41,925 nucleotides of DNA from Acidimicrobiaceae bacterium. Its GTDB lineage: Bacteria; Actinomycetota; Acidimicrobiia; Acidimicrobiales; Aldehydirespiratoraceae. Below, piece after piece: positions 24,963 through 32,187 of this stretch (within the stretch, counting starts at the first letter, position 1; the number at the start of each line of letters is the position of its first letter). The stretch spans positions 95,332 through 137,256 of the forward strand of contig VYCM01000146.1 of assembly GCA_009843915.1 (NCBI GenBank). Reading direction: 5' to 3'. A program made the translations under genes and the position numbers. The notes under the pieces were generated by a model. The model worked only from the letters and a program-made list of their open reading frames with translations, did not search any database and had not been told where the DNA came from.

Positions 24963-25805
24963 TCATGGAGCGGTCAGGGGTCCGTAGACGTCGGGTCGGC
25001 GGTCCCGGTAGAAGGCCCACTGCGACCGGACCTCCTCGATCTGGTCGAGGTCCAGGTCTCGCACCACCAACTCCTCGGTCTGGTCCGACGCGGTGCCGTC
25101 CACGAATTGCCCTCTCGGGTTGGCGAAGTAGGACGTGCCGTAGAAGTCGTTGTCGCCCAGCGGCTCGATCCCCACGCGGTTGATGGCCCCGACGAAGTAC
25201 ATGTTGGCCACCGCGGCCGAGGTCTGCTCCAGCTGCCAGAGGTACGCGGAGAGGCCGCGGCTGGTGGCCGACGGGTTGAACACGATCTCCGCGCCGGCCA
25301 GCCCCAGGGCCCGCCAGCCCTCGGGGAAGTGGCGGTCATAGCAGATGTACACACCGACGGTGCCCACCGCGGTCTCGAACACCGGGTAGCCGAGGTTGCC
25401 GGGACGGAAGTAGAACTTCTCCCAGAACCCCTTGACCTGGGGAATGTGGGTCTTGCGGTACTTGCCCAGGTAGCTGCCGTCGGCGTCGATGACGGCCGCG
25501 GTGTTGTACAGGAACCCGGCCTTCTCGTGCTCGTACATGGGCAGCACCAGCACCATCTCGTGCTTGGCCGCCAGCTCCTGGAACCGCTTGGTGGTGGGAC
25601 CGTCGGGGATGGCCTCGGCGTAGGAGTAGAACTCGGTGTCCTGTACTTGGCAGAAGTAGGGGCCGTAGAACAGCTCTTGGAAGCACATGACCTGAGCGCC
25701 GGCCGAGGCCGCCTCGGCCACGTACTTCTCGTGGAGCTCGATCATCGACTCCTTGTCGCCGGTCCAGGCCACCTGGACAATTGCCGACGTAACGGTTCGT
25801 GCCAT
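24963..25805 (-). CDS. beta-ureidopropionase (nitrilase superfamily)
   Basis: A 280-residue carbon-nitrogen hydrolase with the Glu-Lys-Cys triad: Glu44 (CFQELFYGPY), Lys118 (KYRKTHIPQV) and Cys155 (VYICYDRHFPEGWR). It hydrolyses N-carbamoyl-beta-alanine to beta-alanine, CO2 and ammonia, the step after dihydropyrimidinase. ATG 25805 is preceded by GGGAGGG. It is the first gene of the eight-gene minus-strand operon and lies behind the inverted-repeat promoter region at 25859-25907. An N-carbamoylputrescine amidase has similar motifs, but the dihydropyrimidinase next door makes the pyrimidine role much more likely. Confidence 0.92.
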   Translation of the reverse strand: MARTVTSAIVQVAWTGDKESMIELHEKYVAEAASAGAQVMCFQELFYGPYFCQVQDTEFYSYAEAIPDGPTTKRFQELAAKHEMVLVLPMYEHEKAGFLYNTAAVIDADGSYLGKYRKTHIPQVKGFWEKFYFRPGNLGYPVFETAVGTVGVYICYDRHFPEGWRALGLAGAEIVFNPSATSRGLSAYLWQLEQTSAAVANMYFVGAINRVGIEPLGDNDFYGTSYFANPRGQFVDGTASDQTEELVVRDLDLDQIEEVRSQWAFYRDRRPDVYGPLTAP

Positions 25806-25858
25806 GTGTGCCCTCCCTGACCCCTATCGGATGCCGTCCGGCCCCGAGAGAAAGAGCG

Positions 25859-25907
25859 ATCCTAGCGAACCGCTTCCCGCCCGGGAAAGGGAAATTGCGC
25901 GGTTCGC
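25859..25907 (-). promoter_or_regulatory. candidate promoter and operator of the pyrimidine-catabolism operon
   Basis: On the minus strand TAGGAT (25864-25859) fits a -10 element about 54 nt before ATG 25805. Directly upstream is a perfect 9-bp inverted repeat, GCGAACCGC (25865-25873) and GCGGTTCGC (25899-25907), which brackets the expected -35 position. Nested inside it is TTCCCG/CGGGAA (25874-25887). The -35 itself (TTCCCG or TTTCCC) is weak. A dimeric repressor or activator at these arms would control the whole operon. Confidence 0.5.
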
Positions 25908-26026
25908 GCCCGGCTGAGTGATGATTCGCACTACTAGGAGGGATGGATATAGCGTCTAACTGCGCTTATACGCGAGTAAATTTGCGCGGATAGCCCAATG
26001 CTGAACTGTTCTTGCACAAAATCCGG
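25908..26026. other. AT-richer intergenic segment
   Basis: The stretch between the pyrimidine promoter region and the stop of the CoA-binding protein gene is clearly richer in A+T than its surroundings (for example TTGCCTTATTTTG near the stop codon). It holds TGCGCTTATACGCGAG, a short imperfect palindrome near 25960. I see no gene or strong terminator. Confidence 0.4.
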
Positions 26027-26551
26027 CTAATTTGCCTTATTTTGAAGCTTACGGCGCGAAGAGATGACTCCCGTGTCGAATCCGGAGAGGTGCAGACCGC
26101 CGTGAAAGCGGGCGTGCTCGATCTTCAGGCACCGGTCCATCACCACTTCGAGCCCGGCCGCGACACAGCGCTTAGCGGCCTGGGGGCTCCACAGCCCGAG
26201 TTGAGCCCAGAAGACCGGCGCGCTCACGGCGATGGCCTCATCCGCGACGGAGGGCAGATCCTCGGCGCGGCGGAACACGTCGACGATGTCCGGCGTGACC
26301 GGCAGGTCCGCGAGCGACGCGTACACCTTGCGGCCGAGGATCTCGCTCTCGGCGGCACGGGGGTTCACCGGGTACACGTCGAAGTCGGTTGACGACGACA
26401 GCAGGTAGGTGAGAACGAAGTAGCTGGCCCGGGCCAGATTGGCCGAGGCGCCCACGACCGCCACCGAGCGGGACCGGTTCAGGATGCGCTGACGCTCCAG
26501 CGCGGTAGGCGGGGTCCAGCCCTCGACGGGGGGATGATCGGCCTCAGCCAT
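26027..26551 (-). CDS. CoA-binding domain protein
   Basis: A 174-residue single-domain Rossmann protein of the YccU-like CoA-binding family. It has RSRSVAVVGASANLARASYF at residues 27-46 with the nucleotide-binding Gly turn, YPVNPRAAESEILGRKVYAS, and a C-terminal MDRCLKIEHARF with the conserved Asp/Cys. Family members bind CoA but have no assigned reaction. Its start overlaps the end of metY by 8 bp, so the two are translationally coupled. As I recall, this pairing with O-acetylhomoserine sulfhydrylase recurs in bacteria and suggests a role in sulfur-amino-acid metabolism or its redox regulation. The start is ATG 26551. Confidence 0.85.
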   Translation of the reverse strand: MAEADHPPVEGWTPPTALERQRILNRSRSVAVVGASANLARASYFVLTYLLSSSTDFDVYPVNPRAAESEILGRKVYASLADLPVTPDIVDVFRRAEDLPSVADEAIAVSAPVFWAQLGLWSPQAAKRCVAAGLEVVMDRCLKIEHARFHGGLHLSGFDTGVISSRRKLQNKAN

Positions 26552-27842
26552 CGATGTCCTTCGTGGCCGCGGTCAAGGCCTGGTCGAGGTCCCAGATGAT
26601 GTCGTCCACGTCCTCCAGTCCGACCGATATGCGCACCATGTCCGGCGATACGCCTCCCGCCTCCAGCTCTTCGTCGGAGAGTTGCTGATGGGTGGTGGAG
26701 GCTGGGTGGATCACCAGCGTCTTGGCGTCACCCACGTTGGCCAGATGCGAAACCATCTGCAGCGACTCGATGAAGCGGGCCCCGGCGGCGCGCCCGCCCA
26801 CCACCCCGAAGGTGAAGATGGCGCCCGGGCCTTTGGGCAGGTAGCGGCGGGCCAGGTCGTGCTGCGGATGGTCGGGCAGGCCCGCCCACAGTACCCACGC
26901 CACCCGGTCGTCGGCGTCCAGCCATTCGGCCACGGCCCGGGCGTTGGCGACGTGGGCCTCCATGCGCAGCGGCAGCGTCTCGATCCCCTGCAGCAGCAGG
27001 AAGGCGTTGAACGGTGACAGGCAGGCGCCCACGTCGCGCAGTTGCTCGGCCCTCACCTTCGTGCAGAAGGCGTACTCGCCGAAGTTGTCCCACCAGCGCA
27101 GCTCGTTGTAGCTCGGGATCCGATCGACCATGTGCGGGAACCGGCCCGAGTCCCAGTCGAAGCGTCCCGCTTCCACGATCACCCCGCCGATGGAGGTTCC
27201 GTGGCCGCCCAGGAACTTGGTGGCCGAGTGCAGGGCGATGTCGGCGCCGTGATCCAACGGGCGGCACAGGTACGGCGTGGCGAAGGTGGAGTCCACTACC
27301 AGGGGAAGCTTGTGAGCCTGGGCTACATCGGTCAGGGCCGCGAGGTCGGCCACCGCTCCGGAGGGATTGGCGATGATCTCGGTGTACAGCAGCTTGGTGT
27401 CATCGCGCACGGCCGCGGCGAAGGCGTCGGGATCGGTCCCGTCCACGAACGTGGTCTCGATGCCGAGGCGCCGCAGCGTCACATCGAGCAGCGTGTAGGT
27501 GCCGCCGTAGAGGCCGGCCGCGGCCACGACGTGCTCGCCGGCTGAGGCCAGCGCGGTGACGGTGAGGAACTCGGCGGCCTGGCCGCTGGCGGTGGCCACC
27601 GCCCCGATGCCTCCCTCGAGGCTGGCCATGCGTTCCTCGAAGGCAGCGTTGGTCGGGTTGGAGATGCGGGTGTAGAAGGTGCCGTACTTCTGCAGGGCGA
27701 ACAGGTCGGCGGCATCCGCCGTGTCCTCGAACACGAAGCTCGTGGACTGGTAGATGGGCACGGCTCGGGCGCCGGTGGTTGGATCGGGTTGGCTCCCCGC
27801 GTGCAGGGCTCTAGTGCGGAATCCCCATTGGCGGTCGTCCAT
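26544..27842 (-). CDS. metY: O-acetylhomoserine sulfhydrylase
   Basis: A 432-residue PLP enzyme of the Cys/Met-metabolism family that makes homocysteine from O-acetylhomoserine and sulfide. The Schiff-base Lys209 is in LHSATKFLGGHG, Asp184 in VVDSTFATPYL contacts the pyridine nitrogen, and the phosphate-binding residues are in YTRISNPTN. The length and the insert in the second half fit MetY rather than cystathionine gamma-synthase. The start is ATG 27842. TATCGT ends 6 nt before it, so transcription may be leaderless; in that case the hairpin at 27916-27967 is upstream of the promoter rather than in the mRNA. The CoA-binding protein gene follows with an 8-bp overlap. Confidence 0.93.
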   Translation of the reverse strand: MDDRQWGFRTRALHAGSQPDPTTGARAVPIYQSTSFVFEDTADAADLFALQKYGTFYTRISNPTNAAFEERMASLEGGIGAVATASGQAAEFLTVTALASAGEHVVAAAGLYGGTYTLLDVTLRRLGIETTFVDGTDPDAFAAAVRDDTKLLYTEIIANPSGAVADLAALTDVAQAHKLPLVVDSTFATPYLCRPLDHGADIALHSATKFLGGHGTSIGGVIVEAGRFDWDSGRFPHMVDRIPSYNELRWWDNFGEYAFCTKVRAEQLRDVGACLSPFNAFLLLQGIETLPLRMEAHVANARAVAEWLDADDRVAWVLWAGLPDHPQHDLARRYLPKGPGAIFTFGVVGGRAAGARFIESLQMVSHLANVGDAKTLVIHPASTTHQQLSDEELEAGGVSPDMVRISVGLEDVDDIIWDLDQALTAATKDIDG

Positions 27843-27885
27843 GCCTTGACGATACTCATCCGGGCCGGCGACTCATCCCGGCTGG

Positions 27886-27983
27886 CGCCACCCCCCGGCC
27901 GGCGGGTCCTGTCGCCGAGTCAGATGACCGACACGGGCTTCGCCCTATTCGTCGGTCGTCTGACTCGTCGCCACCCCCCGGCC
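27886..27983. repeat. direct repeats flanking a long inverted repeat upstream of metY
   Basis: CGCCACCCCCCGGCC occurs at 27886-27900 and 27969-27983. Between the copies is an inverted repeat of 17-bp arms (27916-27932 and 27951-27967; CGAGTCAGA...GACCGAC) with a single T/C difference. At its centre is GGGC-TTC-GCCC (27935-27945), which would cap the stem. The structure lies 75-125 bp before metY and about 75 bp before the divergent gene at 28042. It could be a regulatory structure, a transcription-factor site or a small palindromic repeat element. It does not match a SAM riboswitch that I recognise. Confidence 0.65.
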
Positions 27984-28041
27984 TGGCGCTGCCCGCCTCC
28001 CGCCTCTGTCGCTGCCTGCGCGGGCAGTACGGTTCGGAGTT

Positions 28042-28533
28042 GTGGGCTCGTTCAGTAGCGAGACGGTGGCTTTCGAGTCGTCTGACACGTCAGCGGTGGT
28101 GCGGGCCATGCAGGCCGTGGCGGATCGGGGCGACGGGTTGGGCTGGATCAACATCGGTCCGGGCCTGCGGGACGACCAGATCGATCGGCTGCCGGCGCCG
28201 ACGCTGCTGGGCCGTTGGTTCTCCGGAAGGGGGCCGGCTGTCCCGATGGCGACCTGGACCCCGCCGCGGGAAGGCAAGGGCTCTTCGCAGCCGATTGTCG
28301 GCCTGGAGCATGGTGCGGGGCCCAAGGCGCTGGACCGACTCCGGGACGCCGGGGCTCCGCTGCCAACGGGCTGGCGCAAGGTTCAGGATCACGCCAAGAA
28401 CGGGATTGTCGTGCAGCCGGCCGCGGGGGCGCCTCATGACGAGGTGCTGCGCTGGCTGCTGTCGGCGTGCTGGGCGCTGTGCCCCATCGAGATAGAGGAC
28501 CACTGGCTGGCCGAGGTCCACCGCCCCGGTTAG
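28042..28533 (+). CDS. conserved-looking hypothetical protein
   Basis: A 163-residue cytoplasmic protein that I do not recognise. It has GLGWINIGPGL near residue 32, a central PPREGKGSSQPIVGLEHG, a GWRKVQDHAKNGIVVQPAAG segment and a hydrophobic helix LRWLLSACWALCPIEI before the C-terminus. It has no membrane segment or signal peptide. GTG 28042 is preceded by GGAG, and TACGGT lies 8 nt upstream of the start, so a leaderless or short-leader transcript is possible. It is divergent from metY and overlaps the convergent nucleoside hydrolase gene by 4 bp. Regular codon use and a clean single frame support its being a real gene. Confidence 0.7.
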   Translation: MGSFSSETVAFESSDTSAVVRAMQAVADRGDGLGWINIGPGLRDDQIDRLPAPTLLGRWFSGRGPAVPMATWTPPREGKGSSQPIVGLEHGAGPKALDRLRDAGAPLPTGWRKVQDHAKNGIVVQPAAGAPHDEVLRWLLSACWALCPIEIEDHWLAEVHRPG

Positions 28534-29480
28534 GAGTTGACCACTGCGTCCACGATCAGGTCGATGACGGCCTGGGCGTCGGCGTCCCAGACGACGTCGT
28601 GGGCGGGCGGGGCCGGCTCTGCGGCGATGGCGGCCGGCGGGCGCACGTCGGTGACGGTCATGCCCCGGGTGTGCTCACCGTGCAGTTCGACGGCTACCGG
28701 GTGGGTCGAGCGGCGGAACAGGTGGGGGTGCGTGACCGCGATGATGGCGGTGGCGTCATGCACCGGGGCTGCCTCCAGACCGAACTCGCGGCACCGGTCG
28801 TAGGCGTATTCCAACAGCCCGGCGGCGAAGTGGGCTGCAGGAGTGCCGGCTGAGCGCATCCGGTCGGCCTCGTCGCCGCCCAGCAGGACCTTGTGGGTTA
28901 CGTCCAGCCCCACCATCGTCAGCGGGGCCGCCTCCCGGAAGACGATGGCCGCGGCCTCCGGATCGGCCCAGACGTTGAACTCGGCGACGGGGGTGACGTT
29001 GCCGGCGTGGGCGCCCCCGCCCATGATCGTGAGGCCGGCCAGGCGGCTGCGCAGGTCGGGGTCACGCTGCAGCGCGAGGGCCACGTTCGTCAGGGGCCCC
29101 ACCGCCACCAGATGCAGGTCGTCGACGGAGCGGGCCGTGTCGCACAGGAAGGCCACAGCGTCGTCCGAGGCGACCGACCGGGTCAGCTCCGGCAGAGCGA
29201 CATCGCCCAGTCCGGTGGCTCCGTGGATGCGGGCCGCGTCCATGGTGGGTGCGATCAGCGGGCGAGCCGCGCCCCGGTGCACGGGCACATCCAGGCCGGC
29301 GATCTGCGCGGTTGCCAGCGCGTTGTGGGTGGTGTGCTCGATCCCGACGTTGCCGTTGACGGTCGTGATCCCCACCAGTTCCCCGAAATGGGCGGCAGTG
29401 AGGATGGCGATCGCGTCGTCGAGTCCGGGGTCGCAGTCCAGCACGATCCGCGGTCGCCCTGTGCCGGCTTCTGTAGTCAT
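28530..29480 (-). CDS. inosine/uridine-preferring nucleoside hydrolase
   Basis: A 316-residue enzyme that splits the N-glycosidic bond of ribonucleosides to free base and ribose. The calcium-binding DxDxGxDD motif is DCDPGLDDAIAI (Asp15, 17, 21, 22), followed by VNGNVGIEHTTHNAL. The C-terminal VHDATAIIAV carries the catalytic His and a further Ca ligand. There is no signal peptide, so it acts on intracellular nucleosides. It lies 9 bp after ribokinase, and together they would deliver bases and ribose-5-phosphate. Specificity (uridine, inosine or broad) cannot be read directly. Because a pyrimidine-catabolism operon is about 3 kb away, uridine/cytidine use is an attractive inference. Confidence 0.92.
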   Translation of the reverse strand: MTTEAGTGRPRIVLDCDPGLDDAIAILTAAHFGELVGITTVNGNVGIEHTTHNALATAQIAGLDVPVHRGAARPLIAPTMDAARIHGATGLGDVALPELTRSVASDDAVAFLCDTARSVDDLHLVAVGPLTNVALALQRDPDLRSRLAGLTIMGGGAHAGNVTPVAEFNVWADPEAAAIVFREAAPLTMVGLDVTHKVLLGGDEADRMRSAGTPAAHFAAGLLEYAYDRCREFGLEAAPVHDATAIIAVTHPHLFRRSTHPVAVELHGEHTRGMTVTDVRPPAAIAAEPAPPAHDVVWDADAQAVIDLIVDAVVNS

Positions 29481-29489
29481 CCCCTGAGC

Positions 29490-30431
29490 CTATGCACCGA
29501 GCAGATGCCCGACTTCGGACCGGGTCGGCAGCGATGGCTGGGCACCCTGCCGCAGCGTCGCCGCGGCGCCCACCCGGACGGCCCACTCGGTGGCCGCCAC
29601 CAGGTCAGCGCCCCCTACCAGGGCATCGGCGAGCGCCCCGCAGAAGGCGTCACCGGCCGCGGTGGTGTCGACAGGCATGACGGCCGGCGCCGGTAGGTGG
29701 GTGGCGTCGGTCGGCGTGACGACTATCGCGCCGGCCGCTCCCAGGGTCACCACGGCAGCCGCGATCGGTAACCCTCGGGCCAAGGCGACAGCGGTCTCGG
29801 GGTCCACCTCGCCGATCGGGGAGAGACCGGCGTGGCCCGCCATCGTGGCCAGCTCGGTCTGGTTGGGCACGATCACGTCCACACGGTCGAGCAGGTCGGG
29901 CGGCAGCATGGTGGCCGGAGCGGGCGCGGGGTTGAGCACGACCGTGCCGCCAGCGCCGCGAACGGCGGCCGAGACCGCCTCGAGGGGCACTTCCAACTGC
30001 AGCAGCACAACGTCCGCCGCGGCCAGTACGCCGGTTGCGCCCTCCACGTCGGCGGAACTGAGGTGGCCGTTGGCGCCGGGGCTCACCACGATGGCGTTGT
30101 CGCCGTCGGCTCCCACCGCAATAAGGGCTGTGCCGCTCGGAGCGCCCTCGGTAGTCAGCAGGGATGTGGTGTCGACGCCGGCCGAGTCCATCGCCGAGCG
30201 CAGCGTTCTGCCCGCGTCGTCATCGCCGACCCTTCCGATCATGGCGACCCGCCGGCCGAGACGGGCCGCGGCCACAGCCTGGTTGGCTCCCTTGCCGCCG
30301 GGAATGAGGCGGAGGTCGCCGCCCAGGACGGTCTCGCCCGCCACCGGGATCGTCTCCACTTCCACCACTAGGTCGAGGTTGGCGCTGCCCACGACCGCAA
30401 CCTCCGGCCCCGACCGCTGGTCATCGGCCAT
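29490..30431 (-). CDS. rbsK: ribokinase
   Basis: A 313-residue PfkB-family sugar kinase that phosphorylates ribose to ribose-5-phosphate. The first PfkB signature covers GGKGANQAVAAARLGR (45-60), and the second is PVDTTAAGDAFCGALADAL with the catalytic Asp and the anion hole. NLDLVVEVETIP near the N-terminus belongs to the substrate site. The start is ATG 30431. It precedes the nucleoside hydrolase gene by 9 bp, supporting ribose released from nucleosides as the substrate. Other PfkB sugars such as 2-deoxyribose are less likely but not excluded. Confidence 0.9.
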   Translation of the reverse strand: MADDQRSGPEVAVVGSANLDLVVEVETIPVAGETVLGGDLRLIPGGKGANQAVAAARLGRRVAMIGRVGDDDAGRTLRSAMDSAGVDTTSLLTTEGAPSGTALIAVGADGDNAIVVSPGANGHLSSADVEGATGVLAAADVVLLQLEVPLEAVSAAVRGAGGTVVLNPAPAPATMLPPDLLDRVDVIVPNQTELATMAGHAGLSPIGEVDPETAVALARGLPIAAAVVTLGAAGAIVVTPTDATHLPAPAVMPVDTTAAGDAFCGALADALVGGADLVAATEWAVRVGAAATLRQGAQPSLPTRSEVGHLLGA

Positions 30432-30462
30432 CGCCGCAGTCTAGGGCCACCCCTTCCAGCGG

Positions 30463-31425
30463 CTAGAGGACGGCTACCGGATTGACAGGAGAACCGCAGC
30501 CGCCGACGAAGGGCTCCGGGTTCGCCTGGATCAGGAACTCGTATCGCCCCTCCTCGGCGCAGGCCGCAGCCAGGGCCTCGAGATCCCAGTTCTGGCCCTG
30601 GGTCATGCCCATGTCCACCACGTGGAGGCAGTGCACCCCCAGCGCGTCATCCCAGTTCGGGCCGGGGAAGACTTCGAAGATGTAGGTGTCGTCGGCCACC
30701 GCGGCCACATCATTCCGCCAGAACCAGCGCACCGCGTCGAAGCCCGGGCCCGGACTGGTTCCGTCGGAGTCCGGCCCTGTGACGTAGGGCAGCGCTCCCA
30801 TCTCGCGGAACACCTGGATCCGCCCGGTGCGCAGCAGCACGATGTCGCCGGGGCGCATGGCCACTCGCCCGTGCTCGGCCGCCTCGTCGAGGTCGTCTCC
30901 GGTGACCTCGTGGTCGCTTGCAAGCCGCTCGAGCCCCTTGGCCGCGCACACGTCGAGCAGCACGCCCCGGCCGGTGAGGTGGCGGACGTTCTCGATCCCG
31001 AGCACGGTGGCGCCGCCGGTCGGGTTGATCGAGGACACCGGCACCCCGTTGTAGAGGGTGTTGTCGTAGCTCACGTGGGACAGGCCGTCCCAGTGGGTGG
31101 CGGCCTGCAGGGGCATGGTCACGATGTCGTCGGAGAAGTGGGCCACCATGCCCTTGCCGTCCGCGTCGCCGAGGTCGGGGCTGTGGATCTTGACCATGGC
31201 GTGCAGCGGATTGATGCGTCCGTGCATCTGGCCGATCTGCACCCCGCCGGAGTGTTTGAGGTCGAGAGCGCACGACACCCGACGGCCAGTGCGCACCAGC
31301 GAGGCGGCGTGGGCGACCGCGCCGTCAGTGATCAGGTTGAGCGTGCCGAGGCGGTCGTCGCCCCCCCACCGGCCCCAGTTGCGGACCTCGTCGCGAACTT
31401 CGAAGAAGGCCTGAGTAAAGCTCAT
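30463..31425 (-). CDS. cyclase-family metal-dependent hydrolase (kynurenine formamidase-like)
   Basis: A 320-residue protein of the PF04199 cyclase family. It shows the metal-site motif THWDGLSHVSYDN (His, Asp, His), the RGVLLDVCAAKGLERL segment, and PGDIVLLRTGR, which are typical of the larger bacterial members. Relatives hydrolyse formylkynurenine, isatin or cyclic amides. A cyclic-imide or heterocycle substrate would suit the neighbouring pyrimidine genes, but nothing proves it. ATG 31425 has GAGGTGA upstream, and a TAGTAT -10-like hexamer lies at 31463-31458. It is 31 bp upstream of ribokinase on the same strand, so it may lead a three-gene operon with it and the nucleoside hydrolase. Confidence 0.85.
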   Translation of the reverse strand: MSFTQAFFEVRDEVRNWGRWGGDDRLGTLNLITDGAVAHAASLVRTGRRVSCALDLKHSGGVQIGQMHGRINPLHAMVKIHSPDLGDADGKGMVAHFSDDIVTMPLQAATHWDGLSHVSYDNTLYNGVPVSSINPTGGATVLGIENVRHLTGRGVLLDVCAAKGLERLASDHEVTGDDLDEAAEHGRVAMRPGDIVLLRTGRIQVFREMGALPYVTGPDSDGTSPGPGFDAVRWFWRNDVAAVADDTYIFEVFPGPNWDDALGVHCLHVVDMGMTQGQNWDLEALAAACAEEGRYEFLIQANPEPFVGGCGSPVNPVAVL

Positions 31426-31523
31426 GGGGTCACCTCGGTGCGGCCGGCGCGGTCGGGATACTAGCTTTGGCCCATGAACGGCCCGATGCCCGGCCCTGCC
31501 GCAGTTGAGACTTCGCCGGCACG

Positions 31524-32063
31524 ATGACCTGGCTGTACGCCTTCATGCTGTTCGCCGGGGCGCCGGTGCTGATGTGGTTCGTGCTCAGCGGCGGCGACGC
31601 CGACATGGACGCGGGCGCGGAGGTGGACGGGCTGGGGGACGTGTTCTCGGTCATTCCGTTGAGCAGCCTCGCCTTCGTGGCCACCTTCTTCGGTGCCACC
31701 GGGCTGGTGTCGGAATGGCTCGGAACCGGCGCGGTGTTCACGCTGCTGCTGGCCGTCGTGGTCGGGGTGCTGGCCGGCGCGCTGAACAGCGCCGCGTTCG
31801 CCTACCTGCGCCGCAGCGAGGCCTCCAGCGACGTCTCCGATCGCGAGATCGAGGGCAGTATCGCCCGGGTCTCTCTGCCCATGTCGAACGAGAGGCGTGG
31901 CCGGGTCGTGCTGACCGTGGCCGGCGCCCGCACCCAGATGACGGCTGCTCCCATCGATCCCCTCGACGACGGCAAGGCCATTGAGGCCGGGGCCCGGGTC
32001 ATCATCGTGCGCATCGAGGGTGGTGTGGCTCTCGTCACCCGCCTGGACCCCGAACTGGAATAG
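31524..32063 (+). CDS. NfeD-like membrane protein
   Basis: A 179-residue protein with a membrane helix at about 3-22, an Asp-rich loop (GGDADMDAGAEVDG), two more helices (about 46-66 and 73-95), and a C-terminal soluble beta domain (about 108-178, ending VIIVRIEGGVALVTRLDPEL). This fits the OB-fold of short NfeD proteins. Such proteins are classically encoded beside flotillins and are thought to help organise membrane microdomains. The flotillin gene follows 124 bp downstream. ATG 31524 has no strong ribosome site. The unusually acidic loop is the only odd feature. Confidence 0.75.
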   Translation: MTWLYAFMLFAGAPVLMWFVLSGGDADMDAGAEVDGLGDVFSVIPLSSLAFVATFFGATGLVSEWLGTGAVFTLLLAVVVGVLAGALNSAAFAYLRRSEASSDVSDREIEGSIARVSLPMSNERRGRVVLTVAGARTQMTAAPIDPLDDGKAIEAGARVIIVRIEGGVALVTRLDPELE

Positions 32064-32187
32064 GCGCTCGCAGATCGGCGCGTCACCGGGCCCGCAGATA
32101 GCCCTCGCAGCCTGCTAGGAGCGGCTGGTACGCTCGGCCGGGCAGTGGGCTTCCGATACGCGCGGGGCGCGTGGGAGGGAAGGTTCA

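Noticed and set aside
27843-28041. SAM riboswitch upstream of metY
   Set aside because: The stem-loop order and conserved cores of the SAM classes I know are not seen.
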